Translations under genes and position numbers: made by a program | From: Ornithodoros turicata | Taxonomy: Eukaryota > Arthropoda > Arachnida > Ixodida > Argasidae | DNA length: 64,000 bases | NCBI RefSeq assembly: GCF_037126465.1 | Contig: NC_088202.1 | Location: 83,556,160 to 83,620,159 of the forward strand | Direction of reading: 5' to 3' | The notes under the pieces: model-generated | The model's input: only the letters and a program-made list of their open reading frames with translations | Told to the model about the DNA's origin: nothing | Database searches by the model: none | Part shown: positions 33,679 to 44,987 of the stretch, piece by piece | Layout: each line of letters starts with the position of its first letter | Position numbering within the stretch: the first letter of the stretch is position 1

Positions 33679-35722
33679 AGTTATTTTATTCACTTGCGAG
33701 TGCTAGACTTCTTCCATTTTTTGGCCCGTTAGTTTTATGCAACCATCGTGTTGAAAGTATCGAAGTTGCAACGTGCAGACAAATTACGGTGCCGGCATGG
33801 TCGGAAAACAAGTAAAGCACGGTAACGATGCATGTCTGAAGGGTACTTCAGTAACCATGTCAAAAATATATTTTTTAGTAAAAAGAGCACAGCGCGGAAA
33901 CATATGCGATAAATTACGTTTATCTGCGGGGAATATTTGACACATGCTAGGATTAACCTAATCGGATTTTAATTGAAGTGAATTTCTTGAATTCAACTCC
34001 GCAATCGTCCAAGCGGACGTGGCGTCTTCTCCCTTTTTCTTTTGTTGGCACACAACACGCACCTCGGATGCCCACCACTATTGCAAAATACATTCCCTAC
34101 TACAATGGTGCAGGCTAAAGAGGTTGCGAAAACCGTCGTTCCAGAAGCGACGGAGGGTGAGGAGGGTGAGGAGCACATGCGTCTGCCCCTTCGAGTAGAC
34201 GTGTGCGCCAATGGAACTTTGACCTGTGGCGACGTCATGCCCATTTTACCACCGGCGGCGGCGAGCGGCGACGTCAGCGACGCAAACAAACAAGTCAAAA
34301 ACGGCACAAAATCGCAACCTGCCGTGATCGCAAGCAGTAAATTGGCGAATACGTGCGTGAGCGAGATGTATTTATGTCGTGCCTTTCAATATCAACGGTT
34401 TCCGTGTCGGTTAAGCGTACAAAAACAAATGCTATTCGCTAGATGGCTGCAATGCGCGCTTTCGCGTCCGAAAACAGGTAGGGAGAGGCCCTCGGCATCG
34501 ACGTCGGAGCAAACCCGGTCGGCGTCGACGTACCGAAAATTCCCGGCGGGGGCGGCGCAGATGTCTACCTTTGTGTGTCCTTTCCGAGGCATCTGTTGAT
34601 AACTGAAGCAAGGTTAGAACGTTTAGAAGGTTATCAGAAACCATAGTGAGAGGTGGACAAGAAGAGAAGAGAGGGGGGGGGGGGGGGAGTCATCGTTTTC
34701 TTTCGCTCCTTGTTGCATGAACTTGACGGAGAAATGCGCGACCGGGTGTCGAAACGGCAGTTTTTCCTTTTTTTTTTCAATAGGTATTACCATTGCAGCG
34801 GGGAATGTGCTTTGTAATGGAATGGGGTAAACTTGAAATGGGCTTTCTGTTTCTGGCAAAAAACAAGCAAGAAACGTTACGCTGACTTCGCAGATTTCGA
34901 AGTCCAATTCCAGAAATTCAATTTATTTCAATTAAAATATGATAAAATAACACGTTGTACGTGGCAAAAGCTTCCTACAGGTGAGTGTCCGTTGAGCACA
35001 CATTTTATCGCAGCGTGCATTCTTCGCTTGTGTGCTTTGTCACGTGATTATGAAACACCGTGTATATCAGCTCCCCACATGAAAGTTCACGCGAGGTCGC
35101 TTAGAGAACAACGGTAGCGCATGCACGGCTCAAGAGGAGCACGTAGTTACGCGCAGTCGACAAATTATGCCCCGTCCTAAATAATAGAGGGAAGTGTAGC
35201 GAAGCGCAACGGAGCACCGCATGTTATAGCATAGTCAATTAATGCCGCGCACACCTGCGATATTAGGATAGCTTGAGCGGCACTACAGCGCAATGCATCA
35301 TGGGTAAAGCCCACTGGTTTACGCAACGTCTACGTTTCGCTATCGACTCGGAAACATAAACTTGGGTGGACCTATTACGCCACCGCACGCACCGACTGAG
35401 ACTGAAAACTCGATGTAATGTATCATACTGTCGTGCTTTGCATGGATGTGTGCGGCGGTCTTCATTGGGCGAGGATATGAGCCCAGCGTAGTCGAGGAAT
35501 AGCAAAACTTTCGATAGTGCTGTTCACTTACTTGTCAGCTGTAGAGGGCCTCCTTTTATCTACAAAGGAATAGAGGCATTCACTGTAACATGTGAAATAA
35601 GGTGACATCGACTGCTCAACTGCACAAAGAAAAAGACAGTAGACGACCATCAATGCAATAGTGCAAAACACACATGGCGTGACTCGCAGGGGAGCGCTAC
35701 AGTCGCGAGCGGATTTGTCGCC
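33679..35722. other. No supported gene
   Basis: The 185-codon plus frame at 34042-34599 and the minus frames opposite it have no domain and overlap. A 16-base G run lies at about 34673-34688. Nothing else was recognised. Confidence 0.4.
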
Positions 35723-35878
35723 ATGATGTACGTCCTGACCCTCACCATCATCGTATTCACCGTTCGCTTGATGTATGTAATACCCTTGACCAGAGCCTTC
35801 GCGAGGCGAGTTTGCGCCTGGGGCATGGAAAATCTGAAGCGCCGTCCCCCTCCCTCACTGCCATCAGAAGCCTTGTAA
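35723..35878 (+). CDS. Possible small membrane protein, 51 aa
   Basis: ATG at 35723 follows GTCGCC, a good eukaryotic start context (G at -3). The 51-residue product begins MMYVLTLTIIVFTVRLMYVI, a single hydrophobic helix, then has a basic ARRVC...KRRPPP segment and ends SLPSEAL. The hydrophobic-then-basic layout suggests a type-III single-pass topology if it is translated. There is no homologue I recognise, no splice evidence and no promoter evidence. A frame of this length can occur by chance. Confidence 0.2.
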   Translation: MMYVLTLTIIVFTVRLMYVIPLTRAFARRVCAWGMENLKRRPPPSLPSEAL

Positions 35879-36185
35879 ACAAAGAAAAGAAAACGTCCAT
35901 TTCCACTGGAGAGACCTTGCTCTCTATGTCTCTATTTATTTTTATTTATTTCGACTAACTGCGGTTAAGTGGTCTGGGGTAGCCAGTCTGACTTTGTCGC
36001 GATTTAAATCCCCATTTTTTTCTTTCTCTATCACATCACATCACACCATAAATTCAAATTATCTTCATTTCTACGTTATACTGTCCAACCAACCTGCCAG
36101 GGCTTGCCGTTCGGCGCCCTCTTTGGTGATGGCGTCCGGGGCGGCTGCCCCACTCGCACCCCCGTCGCTACGGCTCTGCCCTTGA
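35879..36185. other. No gene seen
   Basis: T-rich UTR-like sequence containing GGGGTAGCCAGTCTGACTTT, loosely like the LINE 3' UTR word GGAATAGCAAGC...CTGACTTT. Confidence 0.35.
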
Positions 36186-36385
36186 CATACGGACAGTCTT
36201 CAATGATCATTGTAACCAATTGTCACTGAACATAAGCGTTGCGCCACTAAGCGTACAACGCGCCAACTTCTGACAGAACATTGGATCTAGTGTTCCCTTA
36301 CAGGTTGACACGTGGCACGCTCGGTGGCGCCACCTGCATTTCCAATGGCCATTGGTTTCAATGATCATTGAAGACTGTCCGTGTG
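36186..36385. mobile_element. 200-bp MITE with long TIRs
   Basis: Left CATACGGACAGTCTTCAATG and right (reverse complement) CACACGGACAGTCTTCAATG continue through ATCATTGNAACCAAT. The termini total about 38 bp with few mismatches. The embedded TCAATGATCATTGA is itself palindromic. No coding sequence or clear target duplication. Confidence 0.75.
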
Positions 36386-36843
36386 TGAGGGGTATAACTT
36401 CTTGCATCAATGTCGGTTATACCATACCCCAGCAATATGCATGTTTTCCAATTTAAGAGTCTTTCAAATAGCATATAGCAGCGATCAAAAACCGAAACCA
36501 AACTCACCGAAGGTACATCATGGCGGCGGTCTCATCCTTTCTAAGCTAGAGCCTTCTAGATGGGTGACGTCAGTGAATACAGCTATTGTGAAAGCACTGG
36601 CAGTCACACTCACATAGACACCAATTGCACTTCCCTTCTCTTTGACCTACGTCCGCTTTAGTGTTGGGCAAACGCTGTCAAGGTACGAAATAGTTTTTGA
36701 AACCACTCTTGACACATGATTTGAGAGAAACGAAGAGAAAGAAAAAGGAAATAAAGAAACGAAAGGGAAAAGGAAAAACGAATACCTAAGAAGGCCGGCG
36801 CAAGACGCAAAATAATTATTTTTACCCATGTCCCTTAAAACAC

Positions 36844-36847
<4 letters not shown>
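36386..36847. other. No gene seen
   Basis: Includes an AGAGAAAGAAAAAGG-type purine stretch near 36730-36775. Confidence 0.45.

Positions 36848-36891
<44 letters not shown>
36848..36891. repeat. A44 homopolymer
   Basis: 44 consecutive A residues. Length is likely polymorphic and error-prone in assembly. Confidence 0.95.
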
Positions 36892-36893
<2 letters not shown>

Positions 36894-37756
36894 AGGTTCC
36901 TTGCAGTGTGTTGCACTATATATGCCCCAGTGTTGCACGCTACGTCCTTCAATAGCGGAGTAGGGATCCTGCTACATTTTAAATTGGTAACGGAAAAAGC
37001 ATTTCCGCTACAAATATGGGCAGCGGCGGACTCTTTCTCCGCTACCGCTACCGCTACTTTTCATAATATGGAAGACGCGGAACACTGCTAATCGAAAGCG
37101 AGATAATGGCGAAGCAGAATTTTTGTTTTAATTCGCTTTAGTTACTTGTTAGGGGGACGTTCGTTAGGGCGATCTTCCTAAACTTCACTAACTCTCATAA
37201 GCTAAGCGCATTCGCATATTTAGGAATATAATGTGTGTTATTCTGCGCATATTTTACCTCACATTTGCGAAACATACCGCATAATAATGACTACGAAGCC
37301 AGTTTCCCTCATAAATCAGTTGCAAAACTAGTGTGAGCGTGATGATAGCACATTTCAAACTGGGTTGTGCTATTTTATTGCTCGGAGCAAATAAATGAAA
37401 CATTTCGTAGACAAGTGAAATGAATATTCTATTCATAAACGAAGCATCGTGCTTTCTGAAACAGGAATACTTTAAAAAAATAAAGAAAGAAACATTCATC
37501 TGAAACGCAAAGAGGTATTACCATAGCCATTGCACTCCAAACGCACCGCCGACTTTATTAATGATGTTTGCACATTTGCTCGCTGGCGGTACACAGGCGG
37601 TATATCTTTAAAGCAATTGATTTTGCACAGCGCTTTGCAGAGAAGAATTACGTTTTTCTTTTGCTTTTCTTTTTCTCTTGTATACGCTTCATAGCGGAAG
37701 TAATCTCACATGTGTAAACTTTTGCTAAGAAACTCGTACAACGTATTACGTAGTAC
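36892..37756. other. No gene; CCGCTAC words
   Basis: CCGCTACCGCTACCGCTAC near 37041 resembles words near 40140-40260 (GTAGCGGGTAGCGG), possibly opposite ends of one hAT-like element, but the termini could not be matched convincingly. Confidence 0.35.
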
Positions 37757-37769
37757 AACGTCGTGCGTA

Positions 37770-37848
37770 ACAACAACAACTTTATTTTGGCTTTGGAGAG
37801 CGGGGAGGTTCATCGCCACAGGCGATACTCTACCCCATTGCTGGTGGG
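37770..37848 (-). mobile_element. 79-bp LINE 3' end with target-site duplication
   Basis: The insertion carries the AAC-rich tail, CTTTATTTTGGCTTTGGAGA and GGCGATACTCTACCCC of the LINE subfamily at 11126. It is bracketed by AACGTCGTGCGTA (37757-37769) and AACGTCGTACGTA (37849-37861). It is an extreme 5' truncation with no coding sequence. Confidence 0.85.
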
Positions 37849-37861
37849 AACGTCGTACGTA

Positions 37862-40334
37862 GAAAGCGTCTTCAAGGTAGTTTTTCGTATAGTCAAACGC
37901 TTTGTGAGAGAAGCCGTCGTGTGGATGGAAGAATAGAAGCAGGAAGTGGGCAACTACAGTAACTCCTAGCTCATGTAAGATCTAAGGTTTGGTGGAGTAT
38001 GCCGGCAGCACTCAAGAGGCTGTCTATTCTTCTTTGAGGCGCTGGGCCTGGCGAAAGCATGAGCAAACATTGTGCCATTGGTGACATTGTGCTGTAAAGT
38101 TTGAGGTTGGGATTTATGGGTATCTCGAACAGCATACTTTTATTGCAGAAAAACAGTCCTCTGTTCGAAACGCTCTTGCGGGAAAATTACAAAATGCACA
38201 TATGCTCTGTGTGCATTAAATAGGAGATATGCGAAATGAAGCGTCCTCTCTTGCCCGTTAGCGGAAACGCGCTCGCGCCATTTTCGTCGAGGCGATGCTT
38301 GGAAAGCATGGCCCCGCTGTTCCGTGTACACGGTTTGCGTTGCCCCTGAGTAAGTTTGACTGAATAGTGGCAGCTGAAAAGGGCTTCTGTTGTCGTCCTA
38401 TCTGTAAGCGCCTCATGTACCACTGCGTTAGTAAAAGTTTGTTGTGCAGCAAGGCAGCAGCATAGTGTAAATGACACTGCAAGCTTTTCGTTCTGCTTAG
38501 TAAAGAATCGTCTGATTACCACAACTTTTTGTCGTGAAAACGACTGCGTACGTCGAAACTCTGAAGAACAAAACACAATGTTATTTAGTAATGATGAAGG
38601 TGTCACCGCACTGCTGCGCGAAGCTGTACTAGCAGAGAGGAATAAAACGACAAAAGGATGCGTATTCATGAATCGCTGTAACTGAGCACTAGGAAGAAAA
38701 TGACATGAAGAAAAAACCTGAAATAGTATCCTGTAGCTGAGGCTACTATCGGACCAGACTAAAGCTTAACGAGTAAAGCTTAACATTCTCGATCATCCAG
38801 AATTAATACGAGTATGCAGTCACTTTAGAATCGGACACTTGCCGCTCGTTTATGCACCAATGATGCAGAACCTGAGAGGCAGACCCATAATGTGACATGA
38901 GTGATCCTGATTTGACTCTTTTTGTAAAATCACTGAACTTATGGTGAATTATATCATAACCCGCAGGTGAATTGTCAAATGTGATAGATTGGAATACTGT
39001 TTTGCATATGTACCTAGTGCGCTCCTAACATCCTAACTCCAAATAAGCATGTGCACAATAATTTGCGGTCTCTACATGTGTTCTCTACTGTGTTCCAGTT
39101 TCTCGTGCACAAGGGAAAGTAACAAAGGAAATTAGTCAAGCCACTAAATAGGCCAGAACGCGAGAATAGGACATCATCTATGAATATTTGCTTTTAAATC
39201 TTATTTGTGTTTGTGTGTGTGTTAAGGAAGATCACTTCTTGTAGTTGAACTACGTAGGATAAAACCACTCTTATTACAGGTTCAGAATCATTGCATTTAT
39301 GTTGATCAAATATTGATTTATTAAATAACAAATAAATGTTGGTCATGAAGTCACATGCTCGACAAACGGGTCAAGTCGTGGCTTAAGGAGAGCAAGCAGC
39401 AATGATAGAACCAGATACCTTCCAGCATCTAAATCTGAAACTTAACTTAGTACTATATCGTCTAATTATATATCACAACTACCAAATGCAGCAGCACTAC
39501 AACCGTGGCGTGGTTACCAGAATCTTAAAACATAAAGAAAGAAATTGCCCGGCACAGTGCGGCAAATGGTATGAAAAACTCCTGCATCAAAATATTCCCT
39601 TTTATAAGACCAGTATCTCATTTAATCTTACCATCACAATATCAGCTAAAACTAAAAAGTGAAGTATTGCAGAAAACAAAGTAAATGCAAATGCCGAACG
39701 TCGATGGAACGTCGAACGTCGAAAATGGAATCGATCGCAAAACTGTAGGACTATTTCTGCTGCTGAGACTAGAGTTCTGAACAGTTTGTCATTCGTACAT
39801 TCCGCCGAAATGTTCTGTACTCCACCGAGAAGTCGTGCTTCAAAAATTGCGGCCGTGGATTCCTCTTTAGCGGAATCCCCTCAAGCCGCGCTGCAGCTCG
39901 TGAGAGATCTGCCTTAGCCATGGCGGTCGGGAGCGGCGCACTCGACAGATGGCGCTATTTCGCATATCTCCTATTATCGTCTCAAGGTCAAGACCAATAT
40001 GAAACAATATATAATCAATGTGAAATAATATGCTATGTGAGGGAACATAAATGCTGCACCGTCTTTAGACAATTCGGCAACGAGATGCCTACGGTAAGGT
40101 ACGTGTTGCCTCGAGAAGGGTATGTCAGCGGAAAAGTAGCAGCAATATAGTTAACGTTATTTTTATTTGGTACCGTTATCGCGTTACTTGTTCATTTGCA
40201 ACGACGGTAGTATTGTGCTACTTTTTTGTTGAGTAGCGGGTAGCGGTATGCCGTTACTTCGTTTTGGTAGTGGGCAGAACGCTTCTAAGGCCTATACCTG
40301 CTGCGTCCTCCGCAACGCTTTGCAAAAAAATTGT
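37862..40334. other. No supported gene
   Basis: About 2.5 kb, AT-rich on the right, with no exon recognised. The 160-codon minus frame at 38187-38669 has no domain. Confidence 0.4.
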
Positions 40335-40493
40335 GAGTTTTAGTGCATCGAACGCTATCGCTATTGCGTACGTAAGGGATAACGTTGGTGGTTCTGCGCA
40401 CGCGCAAAACATACAGAGCTTCGCGTATTGCGCAGAACCCCCATGCTATCCCTTACGTACGCAAAGCCGATAGCGTACGATGAACTAAAACTC
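40335..40493. mobile_element. Palindromic MITE, GAGTTTTAG ends
   Basis: Two roughly 65-bp arms, GAGTTTTAGTGCATCGAACG and onward against GAGTTTTAGTTCATCGTACG and onward, both reach GGTTCTGCGCA before a loop of about 30 bp. GCGTACGTAAGGGATA is shared exactly. The same sequence forms the outer part of the long inverted arms at 23537 and 31662. Confidence 0.8.
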
Positions 40494-41305
40494 TCTATTG
40501 TATCTACTTGATAACGGCTCCACAGCACAGGATGGATTGCGTTCGAAATGTTTTGCATTGCAGCTTTTGAGAACAGTGAAGATCGACAGCGGAAGGGAAG
40601 GAAAGGAAATCGATATCAGACATAACTTAGATAAGGTACACTGACGTCAGAATAACAACACGAAGTTAACGTGTCAGGAAGCTTTATGTTCTTCGTACCG
40701 ACAGTACAGATTCTACAGCACAACACAATCGCAGTAACGCAATATCTCCGTGTTCTCATTTCGCGGCTTTTCCTCGATACGCCCATACGGAGGATCTCCA
40801 TAAAGAAAGCCAACGAAACGCTGTCATACTTTAGGGATCAGACGGAGAATACACGGAAGAGAAGACGGAAAATGCACGATCGCGCTTCGGGGCTTACACG
40901 GGCAATGTGCCTGGGGAATAAGGACCCTGTTATGCAGGAGTTTCTTATATAGAGCGCCGATCTCAAGAGAAACATAAGTAACCTAAAAATACCAGCGCAC
41001 GGCGCCAGATAACGATATGGCTGCGCACGTTTGTGTAAGCTTAGACGTATTCCTGTTCTCGGGAATTAAAAGACTCCCGTCTCATACGATATAGGTATTT
41101 GCGGAGATTGCAGACGTTCCCTGTCCATTTCGAAAAATGATATTCTATTCCTTTCTGTCCTCTCTGGAGTATTTAGCTTGCGTGTTTGCCAGTCCGTAGC
41201 CCGCATTTCCATAAGTAATGTTTTCAAAGAAGAAGGATGAAAGAAAATTGCACATTTACATGCATAGCAGCCACAAATACAAACGTGCGTAATTTGTTAT
41301 GCTAC
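40494..41305. other. Intron or downstream sequence of the Side-like gene; no exon seen
   Basis: No splice-bounded frame recognised after the transmembrane exon in this stretch. Confidence 0.4.
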
Positions 41306-41431
41306 CTTTCTGCAGCTGAACACGTCTGCAGTGTTTGGTTGCGAAGAAGAGTATCAAGGCACATGACAGGAAGACAGTAGCACCAATGAGAAAGCCGTAC
41401 AGCGGGCTCATAACGTCCAGTGGTCTGTCCT
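41306..41431 (-). CDS. Side-like gene: transmembrane exon
   Basis: Acceptor TTTTTTTACATCAG ends before 41431 and donor AAAG/GTAGCA follows 41306. The 126-bp exon is phase 1 at both ends and joins the fibronectin exon in frame. It encodes EDRPLDVMSP, then the single-pass helix LYGFLIGATVFLSCALILFF, then a stop-transfer segment ATKHCRRVQLQK. The helix places the Ig/FN3 part outside the cell and the Arg/Lys end inside. The open phase-1 donor shows that the tail is encoded further down, to lower coordinates. The position directly after FN3 is what the Sidestep family shows. A frame start at MSPLYG is internal and not a real start. Confidence 0.85.
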
Positions 41432-41627
41432 CTGATGTAAAAAAACACAGGTATTCGTTTGTAAGTATTTTTTCTTGAATCATTAAATATTGTTATATGC
41501 GCAATATTCTACGTCTGAATAAGAAAATACTAATATTTTTCCGGGATCTGCACCAACCTAACTCTGGTAATGTCTGCATCTAGAACGCCCAAAGTTAAAT
41601 GAGGTTGCTGGGCGCGCGGGTACTCAC
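41432..41627 (-). other. Side-like gene: 196-bp intron
   Basis: Runs from GGTGAGTACC donor to ACATCAG acceptor. An apparent open extension of the FN3 frame into this intron ends shortly at a stop and is bypassed by the strong GTGAGT donor. Confidence 0.8.
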
Positions 41628-41933
41628 CCTTGTATAGTAAAGAAGCGTTAAATTGCGGAACGGAGTAGTGTAATGTAATGTTCGAGCTTCGTCCTTTGAC
41701 ATTTGAAGCATAGACGACAGCCTTGTAGAAAGAACCCTGACGCAGACCACTGAGCTTGAAGTGAGGCTGTTTAGTAGATGTGACATTTGCTAGCAGTTCT
41801 TCCGGCATCGCACTGTACAGTTCAATATGGAATGTGGGTGGAAGGCCACCAGTGTATCCTTCTTTACACTGCACGAACACTGTCTCATAGTTATGAACCC
41901 TCGTTGTACAGTTTTGAGGTGGCGCTGGAGGCC
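41628..41933 (-). CDS. Side-like gene: fibronectin-III-like exon
   Basis: A 306-bp exon between acceptor TTGCATGCAG and donor AAGG/GTGAGT, phase 1 at both ends. It encodes GPPAPPQNCTTRVHNYETV and continues with VQCKEGYTGGLPPTFHIELY. The paired Cys in QNC and VQC and the EGY.GGLP.TF motif are hallmarks of the membrane-proximal FN3 domain in Sidestep proteins. The C-terminal half gives FKLSGLRQGSFYKAVVYASN and KGRSS, the usual FN3 F-G strand pattern. The domain is complete in one exon. It acts as the stalk between the Ig domains and the membrane. Confidence 0.9.
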
Positions 41934-42134
41934 CTGCATGCAACGAGAAGATCGAGTCACACATGAATAGTGAATTACTGCTACGCTCTAAACCTGAGAG
42001 ACAGTACTTATGCTGGATCCTTCAAGAGATTCATGTGAACCATATAGACAATAATCTCTTTTTAAGTGGTAATAAAACTGTAAGAGGGCGTGGGGTACCA
42101 AGTGATTTCAAGTCCGTTCACACGGCTTGCTGAC
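41934..42134 (-). other. Side-like gene: 201-bp intron
   Basis: Donor GCAG/GTCAGC to acceptor GCATGCAG; no element inserted. Confidence 0.8.
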
Positions 42135-42422
42135 CTGCTTGCACGAGGCGAAAGGCACAAGGGTCCTTCTGACGCCCAACAGCGTTGGAAGCCCAACACA
42201 GGAGAAAACCATAATCGGATTTTCCGTTCGGTATTAAAGTTGCCACGCTTCGCGTCCCGTTGATCGTAAAGCTTTTGATGCGCCTTGTCCTCTCTGTTGT
42301 GTTGAAGAGCCAGTCGAAGTGAACTTCATCGGGATTGGCATCCACGTCGCATGGGATGCGGACGATTTCGCCGTAGGATGCGCTGTGTTCGATCACATTG
42401 GAAGTCTTGCACTCCGGTGGAT
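42135..42422 (-). CDS. Side-like gene: Ig domain 5 exon
   Basis: A 288-bp exon, acceptor TCTGTTACAG and donor GCAG/GTCAGC, phase 1 at both ends. It starts PPECKTSNVIEHSASYGEIV and has the first Ig Cys in RIPCDVDANP and the core Trp in FDWLFNTTE. The second Cys is in YGFLLCWASNAVG, and there is an extra Cys pair candidate in KDPCAF. The PPEC...YGE...C.V.ANP...W.FN signature is that of the last Ig domain of Sidestep-family receptors. NTT and NGT are possible N-glycosylation sites. The domain is adhesive and extracellular. Confidence 0.9.
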
Positions 42423-43126
42423 CTGTAACAGACCGTTATGTGATGTGTTATTCGCAAGTTGCACGCAAGGTTAGGGTGACATCTAATATCACGGGAGTTA
42501 AACATGCGGCCCGCAATCAACTTATTTGCAGCCCGGGTACCTTTTGACTACCATACACAAAGAAGCTTTCATGTTAAAAAACTTTAGTGAAAATTAGTAA
42601 TCAAACCAGATTTTCAAGCTCGTCATTTAGGCTCCTGAGCCCAGACGCGGTTACATGTTAAGAACAACATGAATTTCACGAACTCATTTATCATTTTAGA
42701 TGAATATGTCATTTAGAAATACAGCTTACTTATTATTTCGCGATCAAGTGGCGTTTTTTTAATATATCCGCACCGCAAGAAGAACACCGCTTCAGTTTCT
42801 AATTTTGCGGGTATTTGATTCCTGTAGTTCACTTTTCTGTGTCGCGCACCATGGCTTCGACTAAAGTAAATGCGACCTGCTACTCGATATGAGTTTGAGA
42901 CACATGTCTTACTGAGGAACCTTGTCCTAGAGCACTGCACGGGTCTAATTTTCAGGCCCGTACCCGGCCCAGGCCCGGCTGGTACGGCCCGCACCCGGCC
43001 CGGGGCCGACGTCTTCTATAGATTTACAGCCCGGGTCCAGCCCATACCCGACTGTTTCCATGCTCAGGCCCGGTCCCAGCCCGCCTCTGCTCTATATGTT
43101 CTCGAGGCCCGGAGGCGTATTTAGAT

Positions 43127-43349
43127 GGTGGTGGTGGTGGTGATGTTGAAAGGGCTTGTCGTTGTCGGCCTCACGTATGTGGGCAACGTCGCGACTGACG
43201 CCCTGGGGAAATGTGCGTCCTGGGCCGACTTCTAGGGGAACTGTGCCGACATATGTCTGAAAGCGTCTGAGGAAAACCCAGGAAAAACCCCAGACAGCAC
43301 AGCCGGCACCGGGATTCGAACCCGGGTACCTCCCAGTCTCGACGTGACA
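43127..43349 (-). mobile_element. tRNA-derived SINE, 5'-truncated
   Basis: A 12-bp target-site duplication GCGTATTTAGAT lies at 43115-43126 and 43350-43361. On the minus strand the element starts inside a tRNA-like head, with a perfect B box GGTTCGAATCC. It then has GGGTTTTTCCTGGGTTTTCC and CAGACATATGTCGGCACAG, and ends in a (CCA)n-like tail. The A box is missing, so pol III transcription from its own promoter would be weak. Confidence 0.85.
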
Positions 43350-43649
43350 GCGTATTTAGATTCACTAAAGAGGACAGCGCAACGAGGAAAAGGACGCAGC
43401 TAATTGGTGGAGAGTGAGGAGGTACACTCGAACGGATCGGCTGTGTTTCTCTGCCGGCAAGATATGTGCCGCTATGTGCTTTGTGCTTGCTTGCTTGGGG
43501 AGGCAACGCACAGCGGCGTGTGGACGATATGTATGTACCTTACGGTTCAAGAGAGGCTCATCTCCGCTCTATTGCGCACGTACCGGTGTTAGTTCCCCTA
43601 TCTCGAACTCTCACGGCGACGAAATATGTCAGACCATGCACCTAACCTA

Positions 43650-44987
43650 CAACAACAACAACAATAAATGAAGAAGTGATGATGACATGGGATGTTTCCC
43701 CGTGGTAGCCACAGGACACTACCCCATTTCACAGTGGTTAATATGAGAGGATGAATTATGGTGAGAATGAGGCAACGACAGGTCGGAGTTCTGTTTAGAG
43801 CTCTTCAAGGAGTCCAGTGGGCTGCATGAAAACGAAAAGGGAGCGAAGAGCCCGGCACTGATGTTCAGGGGAGCTCCATGGGCCAAGTACTTTGGACAAG
43901 CTGAATGGTCTATGGTCGAGGAGTTCAAGTTGGCGTCGAAGTACCCGGCGTTCACACGTGTACCGCTCACAGTCCTCGATGATATGGGGGATCGTAGCTG
44001 GGGTGCGGCAAGCTAGGCACAGCGCCGTGTTACTGTAACCCAGCTTAGCACGGAACGCAGGGGTGAAGGCGACGTTGAGTCGTAGACGCCGCAGGAGTAT
44101 CGTGAAGCTGCGAGGGAAGCCACCTAGCATCCTAAATGATAATGACGGGTCCACTGCATGGAGGAGCGACCATTGAGTGATGTCATGCAGCCATTGCTGG
44201 CGGGCCAAGGGTGACACCAACGCAGACAAGTAGGAGCGCCTATCCCCGTTGGAGAGGATAATGGGCAGGGCTCTGGAGATACGGTGGCCCGCAGCAGCCG
44301 CCAAATCTGCCTCTTCGTTGCCCTGAATGACGGTGTGGCCGGGGACCCACTGTAGGGTCACCCGGTGTCCCTGTTCGCCGAGAACCCTGAGCGCCGTCAG
44401 GATACTAACAACCACCGGGGCCAACGAGCCGCGGATGCCCATGGTTCCTACACATTGCAGGGCTGATTTTGAGTCGGTGTATATCACCCAGGAACGGGGA
44501 GGGTACTTTGAGACAGACTTTAGAGATAACAAGATGGCATACAGCTCCGCAGAGGTCGACGAAGTGCGATGTGACAGGCGGAACCCACATGATAGTGACT
44601 CCTCCGGTATGACAAAGGCAGCGGAGGAGCCATCCGACGTAGACGAACCATCTGTGAACACAGCCGTGCGGCCTCTGTAGTTTGTATCCATCATTTCCAA
44701 AGTAGACTGCTTGAGAACCGAAACGGGGATCTGGCTCTTCGGCCCCAGGAGGCCAGGGATGTGTGTCGAGAGGGATGGGCTCGGCAGTGTCCATGGTGCC
44801 ACTGAAGGGGCGGTCGGGGCAACAGTGAAGTCAGGGATGTTTCCAGATGTTGCTGTAACACATAGCGAGAGTTTACTGTTCTTCCGCCTACGTAGCTTTT
44901 GAACCAGAGGATGACGCCGGTGGTGAGCGAGCAACCGTAGGTAGTGTCGGATGGTTTCTCTTCGGCGGAGGACATCGATGGGTATTT
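43650..44987 (-). mobile_element. 5'-truncated RNase-H-type LINE, AAC/ATAAATG tail
   Basis: The duplication CACCTAACCTA occurs at 43639-43649 and 44988-44998 and brackets 1338 bp. The plus-strand view begins CAACAACAACAACAATAAATG, so the tail is (TTG)n-like on the sense strand. The coding frame is open from the truncation point to 43795. The insertion lies in antisense-to-none orientation relative to the host gene: both are on the minus strand. Confidence 0.9.
43795..44987 (-). CDS. LINE polymerase C-terminus with intact RNase H motif set (partial)
   Basis: The frame runs from the insertion border; the conventional internal start is near 44934 (379 residues, a TTG). The N-terminal part (LRRRETIRHYLRLLAHHRRH) aligns with the post-RT region of the copy at 12017 (LRDGDTLRAYTRYITRHP). 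RNase H acids are in FTDGS (about residue 95), AELYAIL, TDSKSAL and GNEEAD, all retained. A finger LACRTPATIPHIIEDC lies near residue 330. It ends RALRSLFVFMQPTGLLEEL. No stop or frameshift is seen, so the insertion is fairly young, but it lacks RT and endonuclease and cannot move itself. Confidence 0.85.

Noticed and set aside
34042..34599. 185-codon plus-strand frame
   Set aside because: No domain, overlapped by a long minus frame, GC-rich with mixed composition, no splice or start context; most likely chance.
36892..40270. A 3.4-kb hAT-like element between CCGCTAC-rich zones
   Set aside because: Subterminal words are alike, but I could not match terminal inverted repeats or a duplication.
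41530..41627. Extension of the FN3 frame past 41628 (TLGVLDADITRVR)
   Set aside because: A strong GTGAGT donor at 41627 gives the phase needed by the TM exon; the extension is intronic.
43795..44934. Possibility that this frame is a cellular RNase H gene
   Set aside because: Bounded by an 11-bp duplication with a LINE tail; clearly a truncated retrotransposon.
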